This document shows, piece by piece, positions 15,828 to 18,225 of a DNA stretch of 18,225 nt. The stretch spans positions 1-18,225 of the forward strand of contig CAZEWZ010000027.1 in NCBI GenBank assembly GCA_964516765.1, read 5' to 3'. The translations under genes and the position numbers were made by a program. Each line of letters opens with the position of its first letter. Position 1 is the stretch's first letter. A model generated the notes under the pieces. It was given only the letters and a program-made list of their open reading frames with translations. It searched no databases and was not told where the DNA came from. This DNA comes from CAZEWZ01 sp964516765 (GTDB lineage: Bacteria; Bacteroidota; Bacteroidia; Flavobacteriales; UBA7430).

Positions 15828-15835
15828 TAAATTTG
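15828..15835 (+). promoter_or_regulatory. Possible -7 element for the Fe(II) oxygenase gene
   Basis: TAAATTTG matches TAnnTTTG exactly and ends 32 nt before the ATG at 15868. There is no TTG at the expected 19-21 nt upstream, so this is only half a promoter. The 74-nt gap after the lipid kinase gene makes a separate promoter reasonable. Confidence 0.3.
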
Positions 15836-15867
15836 ATTTTGTAAATTAGCAAAAAAATAATGACTAA

Positions 15868-16824
15868 ATGAGTGATTTTAAATATATCCCCAGTATCGAT
15901 CTAGCAGACTTCAAGTCTGTAGACCCCATAAAAAAAGCAGCATTTGTCGAAGAGATAGGTTTGGCGTATGAAAAAATTGGCTTTGTTGCTGTAAAAAACC
16001 ATGGCTTAAATGAAAATCTTTGCGCCAAGCTTTATAAAGAAGTAGAAGCCTTCTTCCAAATGGGAAAAAAACAAAAAAAACAATATGAAATTATGGGCCT
16101 TTCAGGCCAAAGAGGCTATGTATCTTTTGGTAAAGAACATGCTAAAAACAGAAACGAGGGAGATCTTAAAGAATTTTGGCATTTTGGGCAAACTGTAGAA
16201 GATAATGACCCCATTAAAGAGTCATACCCAGAAAATATACTGGTCAATGAGCTTCCAAATTTCAACGAGGTTGGACTTGAAGTATATCAAAAATTAGAAG
16301 ATGCGGGAAGAGTCCTTCTCCAGGCCATTGCTCTTTACTTAAATCTAGAAGAAGACTATTTTGATGAAAAAATTCACAATGGAAACAGTATTCTTCGACC
16401 AATACATTACCCTCCCATCACCAACGAACCCAAAGACGCCGTTCGTGCAGCCGAACATGAAGATATTAATTTAATTACCCTGCTCATGGGGGCCTCAGCA
16501 GACGGGTTACAAGTATTAAACAAAAGTGGAGATTGGATTTCGGTCACAGCACTACCTGATCAAATTGTCGTGAATGTGGGAGATATGTTACAAAGACTCA
16601 CTAATAATAAGCTTAAATCGACCACGCATCGAGTAATCAATCCACCTAGAGAAAAATGGAGTACATCTAGATACTCTGTTCCATTTTTCTTACATCCACG
16701 ATCTGAAGTATCTCTAAAATGCCTAGATTCTTGTGTGAGTTCAGAAAACCCAAAAGAATATTCAGACATCACTGCAGGAGAGTATTTAGAGAAAAGAATT
16801 CTAGAATTAGGCTTGAAAAAGTGA
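15868..16824 (+). CDS. Isopenicillin-N-synthase-like Fe(II)/2-oxoglutarate-dependent oxygenase
   Basis: A 318-residue cytoplasmic oxygenase of the IPNS/2OG-Fe(II) dioxygenase superfamily. The N-terminal DIOX_N segment includes IPSIDLADF (7-15) and GFVAVKNHGL (38-47). The jelly-roll core has RPIHYPP (177-183), and the iron ligands H197, D199 (in AAEHEDIN) and H254 (in STTHRVINPP). R268 and S270 in RYSVPFF form the RxS pair that binds 2-oxoglutarate in most members. Length is normal for bacterial versions often labelled isopenicillin N synthase family; there is no sign of beta-lactam biosynthesis genes, so that product name should not be read literally. The substrate is unknown. It is 74 nt downstream of the lipid kinase in the same direction and ends 12 nt from a converging gene. 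Confidence 0.88.
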   Translation: MSDFKYIPSIDLADFKSVDPIKKAAFVEEIGLAYEKIGFVAVKNHGLNENLCAKLYKEVEAFFQMGKKQKKQYEIMGLSGQRGYVSFGKEHAKNRNEGDLKEFWHFGQTVEDNDPIKESYPENILVNELPNFNEVGLEVYQKLEDAGRVLLQAIALYLNLEEDYFDEKIHNGNSILRPIHYPPITNEPKDAVRAAEHEDINLITLLMGASADGLQVLNKSGDWISVTALPDQIVVNVGDMLQRLTNNKLKSTTHRVINPPREKWSTSRYSVPFFLHPRSEVSLKCLDSCVSSENPKEYSDITAGEYLEKRILELGLKK

Positions 16825-16844
16825 GGTTTTTTTTTGCTAATTCT
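16803..16844. terminator. Possible bidirectional stem-loop at converging gene ends
   Basis: AGAATTAG (16803-16810) and CTAATTCT (16837-16844) form an 8-bp inverted repeat whose arms lie in the last codons of two converging genes. The loop holds an A-run and a run of nine T (16827-16835). With only 12 nt between the stops, this may terminate both transcripts. The long loop makes it uncertain. Confidence 0.35.
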
Positions 16845-18159
16845 TGATAAGCTTGTGATTAAAATGAAGACCGCTTTCATCTTCTATATCTAGAAAATAA
16901 GTTCCCGGTAACCATGAATCTCCCAAATGAATTTCGGAGAATGGAGAATCAAGAACTTCAATTATTTTTCCCTGGAAATCTGATATAACCAATCGCTTTA
17001 AAGAAATACTTTTTAAATCGATTAAGAAGCTCCCTCCACTGGGGTTTGGAAATATCTCAACCTCATGCTGAGCCATAATATGGGCAATCGATACCTCAGG
17101 ATCGTCTAGAGAGATTATGTGCAAACCTTCTTGACGATCGGTAACCAATATGTTTCCTGAAGGAAGAAATGGGTAAGTTCCCCAGGCGCCTGAGAAAGTT
17201 CCTCCTGTAGAATCGGAAGTATCATAATACGCAATTTCCTGTAAATTAGTTGGATCAGAACTGTCTACTACAGTTAAACCATCGCAGTAATAAGAAGTGT
17301 ATAATAATTTACCGTGGACATGTGTATTGTGAGGAATAACATTAGTTTCAGTACTCCATGACTGAATTGTATCTATAACTTCCATATTAAGAATGTCTGA
17401 AACATCAATAGAAGCAATATATGCTCCAGGAACTTCATCCGTAGTAAAGACATTCATTCCGTCTTCGGAAACCCATGCATTATGTGTAAAATTGCTAGGA
17501 GTCTCAACTGTTCCTAAAATTATTGGGGTTTGTTTATCGCTAACGTCAATTGCATATAAGGATCCTTGGTAAATTGAAGAACCCCATAAAGTGTCACCTC
17601 GAACCATTCCATCATGAAGGTAAGTATCTGAGTATGATCCTAAAAAAGTGGGAGCTGTTGGATTAATATTTGCATCATAGAACAAACAACCGCCATTGTC
17701 AGCATCGCCACCAAACAGATATATGATTCCATTTTTATCAATAAATAGGTTATGAAATCTCTCAAAAGAGAGATCTACAAGTGTGTTGTAAGTTAAATTG
17801 CCATCGGCAATGTCTGAAAGATCAGCAATTAGTAGACCTTGTGCTTCTCCGGAACTAATACCATCATGAACTATGTACGCATAATTACCCCATGTTTTTA
17901 TATCTCTCCAGACAGAAGTAGGTCCAGGAATAAATGCTTTTTCAATGGGATTTGTAGGGTCTGAAACATCAACAAAAGAAGTTCCGTTTACTAAGCCAAC
18001 AATTGCATATTCATTGTTCTGATCGTCTTGATAACCCCACACATCATTTACTCCTACATCATAGTCGTATTTCCCAAGCAGAGACATATTGAAACTTTGT
18101 TGTGAAAAACAATTTACATAAACAATCAAAAACAAACTTATAGAGTAAACACTTTTCAT
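16837..18159 (-). CDS. Secreted choice-of-anchor-B (LVIVD-repeat) protein with T9SS C-terminal tail
   Basis: An N-terminal signal peptide (about residues 1-19, hydrophobic SISLFLIVYV then CFSQ) directs export. Residues 25-355 form a repeat-rich beta-propeller-like region: recurrent units such as SFVDVSDPTNP (61-71), LLIADLSDI (109-117), LYAIDVSDKQTP (201-212), YIASIDVSD (247-255) and LTVVDSSDPTN (295-305), with H-rich loops (NFTHNAW, IPHNTHVHG, LHDG). This matches the choice-of-anchor B/LVIVD family. The final 75 residues begin EIFPNPSGGSF (368-378) and end in a short basic LIKN, which is a type A T9SS sorting domain: the tail is recognised by the type IX translocon and usually cleaved as the protein is secreted or fixed to the cell surface. 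The biochemical role of the family is unknown. A promoter sits about 30 nt upstream. Confidence 0.9.
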   Translation of the reverse strand: MKSVYSISLFLIVYVNCFSQQSFNMSLLGKYDYDVGVNDVWGYQDDQNNEYAIVGLVNGTSFVDVSDPTNPIEKAFIPGPTSVWRDIKTWGNYAYIVHDGISSGEAQGLLIADLSDIADGNLTYNTLVDLSFERFHNLFIDKNGIIYLFGGDADNGGCLFYDANINPTAPTFLGSYSDTYLHDGMVRGDTLWGSSIYQGSLYAIDVSDKQTPIILGTVETPSNFTHNAWVSEDGMNVFTTDEVPGAYIASIDVSDILNMEVIDTIQSWSTETNVIPHNTHVHGKLLYTSYYCDGLTVVDSSDPTNLQEIAYYDTSDSTGGTFSGAWGTYPFLPSGNILVTDRQEGLHIISLDDPEVSIAHIMAQHEVEIFPNPSGGSFLIDLKSISLKRLVISDFQGKIIEVLDSPFSEIHLGDSWLPGTYFLDIEDESGLHFNHKLIKN

Positions 18160-18188
18160 AATACTTATTATTAATAATTATTTGACAT

Positions 18189-18219
18189 GAAACTTATCTT
18201 CGCAATATAAGAAAGCCAA
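18189..18219 (-). promoter_or_regulatory. Bacteroidota-type promoter of the T9SS-secreted protein gene
   Basis: Reading the minus strand: TTG (18219-18217), 20 nt, then TAAGTTTC (18196-18189), one mismatch from TAnnTTTG. Spacing is identical to the lpdA promoter. It ends 29 nt before the ATG at 18159. Confidence 0.5.
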
Positions 18220-18225
18220 TTAGAT

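Noticed and set aside
15868..16824. Beta-lactam (isopenicillin N) biosynthesis
   Set aside because: The fold matches the IPNS superfamily, but there is no ACV synthetase or other pathway gene, and bacterial members of this family have many unrelated roles.
1..18225. Phage, transposon, CRISPR, toxin-antitoxin or tRNA/rRNA elements
   Set aside because: Searched by eye on both strands; no transposase, integrase, spaced repeats, cloverleaf or paired small toxin-antitoxin frames were found.

Overview
This 18.2 kb window looks like a chromosomal segment of a Bacteroidota bacterium, most likely a flavobacterium-like, possibly marine one. The evidence is a secreted protein with a type IX secretion (T9SS) C-terminal tail, an E1 alpha-beta dehydrogenase fused into one chain, almost no Shine-Dalgarno sequences, A+T-rich intergenic DNA, and two promoters of the Bacteroidota form TTG-N20-TAnnTTTG (one exact, one with a single mismatch). 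The taxonomic call is inference. Nothing looks like a phage, transposon, CRISPR array, rRNA or tRNA.

Layout. On the minus strand, 1-5153 carries the N-terminal half of a DsbD-type thiol:disulfide interchange protein (cut by the window edge), tilS (tRNA-Ile lysidine synthetase) overlapping pabB (aminodeoxychorismate synthase component I), and lpdA (dihydrolipoyl dehydrogenase) with its own promoter and terminator. On the plus strand, 5366-9087 is a visibly more A+T-rich block: an E. coli-type quinone-dependent D-lactate dehydrogenase (dld), two back-to-back SAM methyltransferases of different families, and an ASCH-domain protein. Next is ftcD (bifunctional formimidoyltransferase-cyclodeaminase), convergent with the fused 2-oxoacid dehydrogenase E1 alpha-beta gene on the minus strand.

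A 100-bp divergent spacer with an unusual direct-plus-inverted repeat separates E1 from a plus-strand pair: a five-TM LTA-synthase/sulfatase-type membrane enzyme and a diacylglycerol-kinase-family lipid kinase that overlap by 8 bp. An orphan isopenicillin-N-synthase-like Fe(II) oxygenase follows. It converges on a secreted choice-of-anchor-B/LVIVD-repeat protein with a T9SS tail.

How the genes connect. LpdA is the E3 subunit that the E1 alpha-beta protein needs; the E2 gene is not here. PabB makes a folate precursor, and FtcD feeds one-carbon units from histidine breakdown into tetrahydrofolate. The best candidate for something under-described is the overlapping membrane phospho-transferase and lipid-kinase pair. 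It resembles the Gram-positive LtaS/DgkB logic (polar-headgroup transfer releasing diacylglycerol, then diacylglycerol rescue), but in a Gram-negative lineage that does not make lipoteichoic acid.
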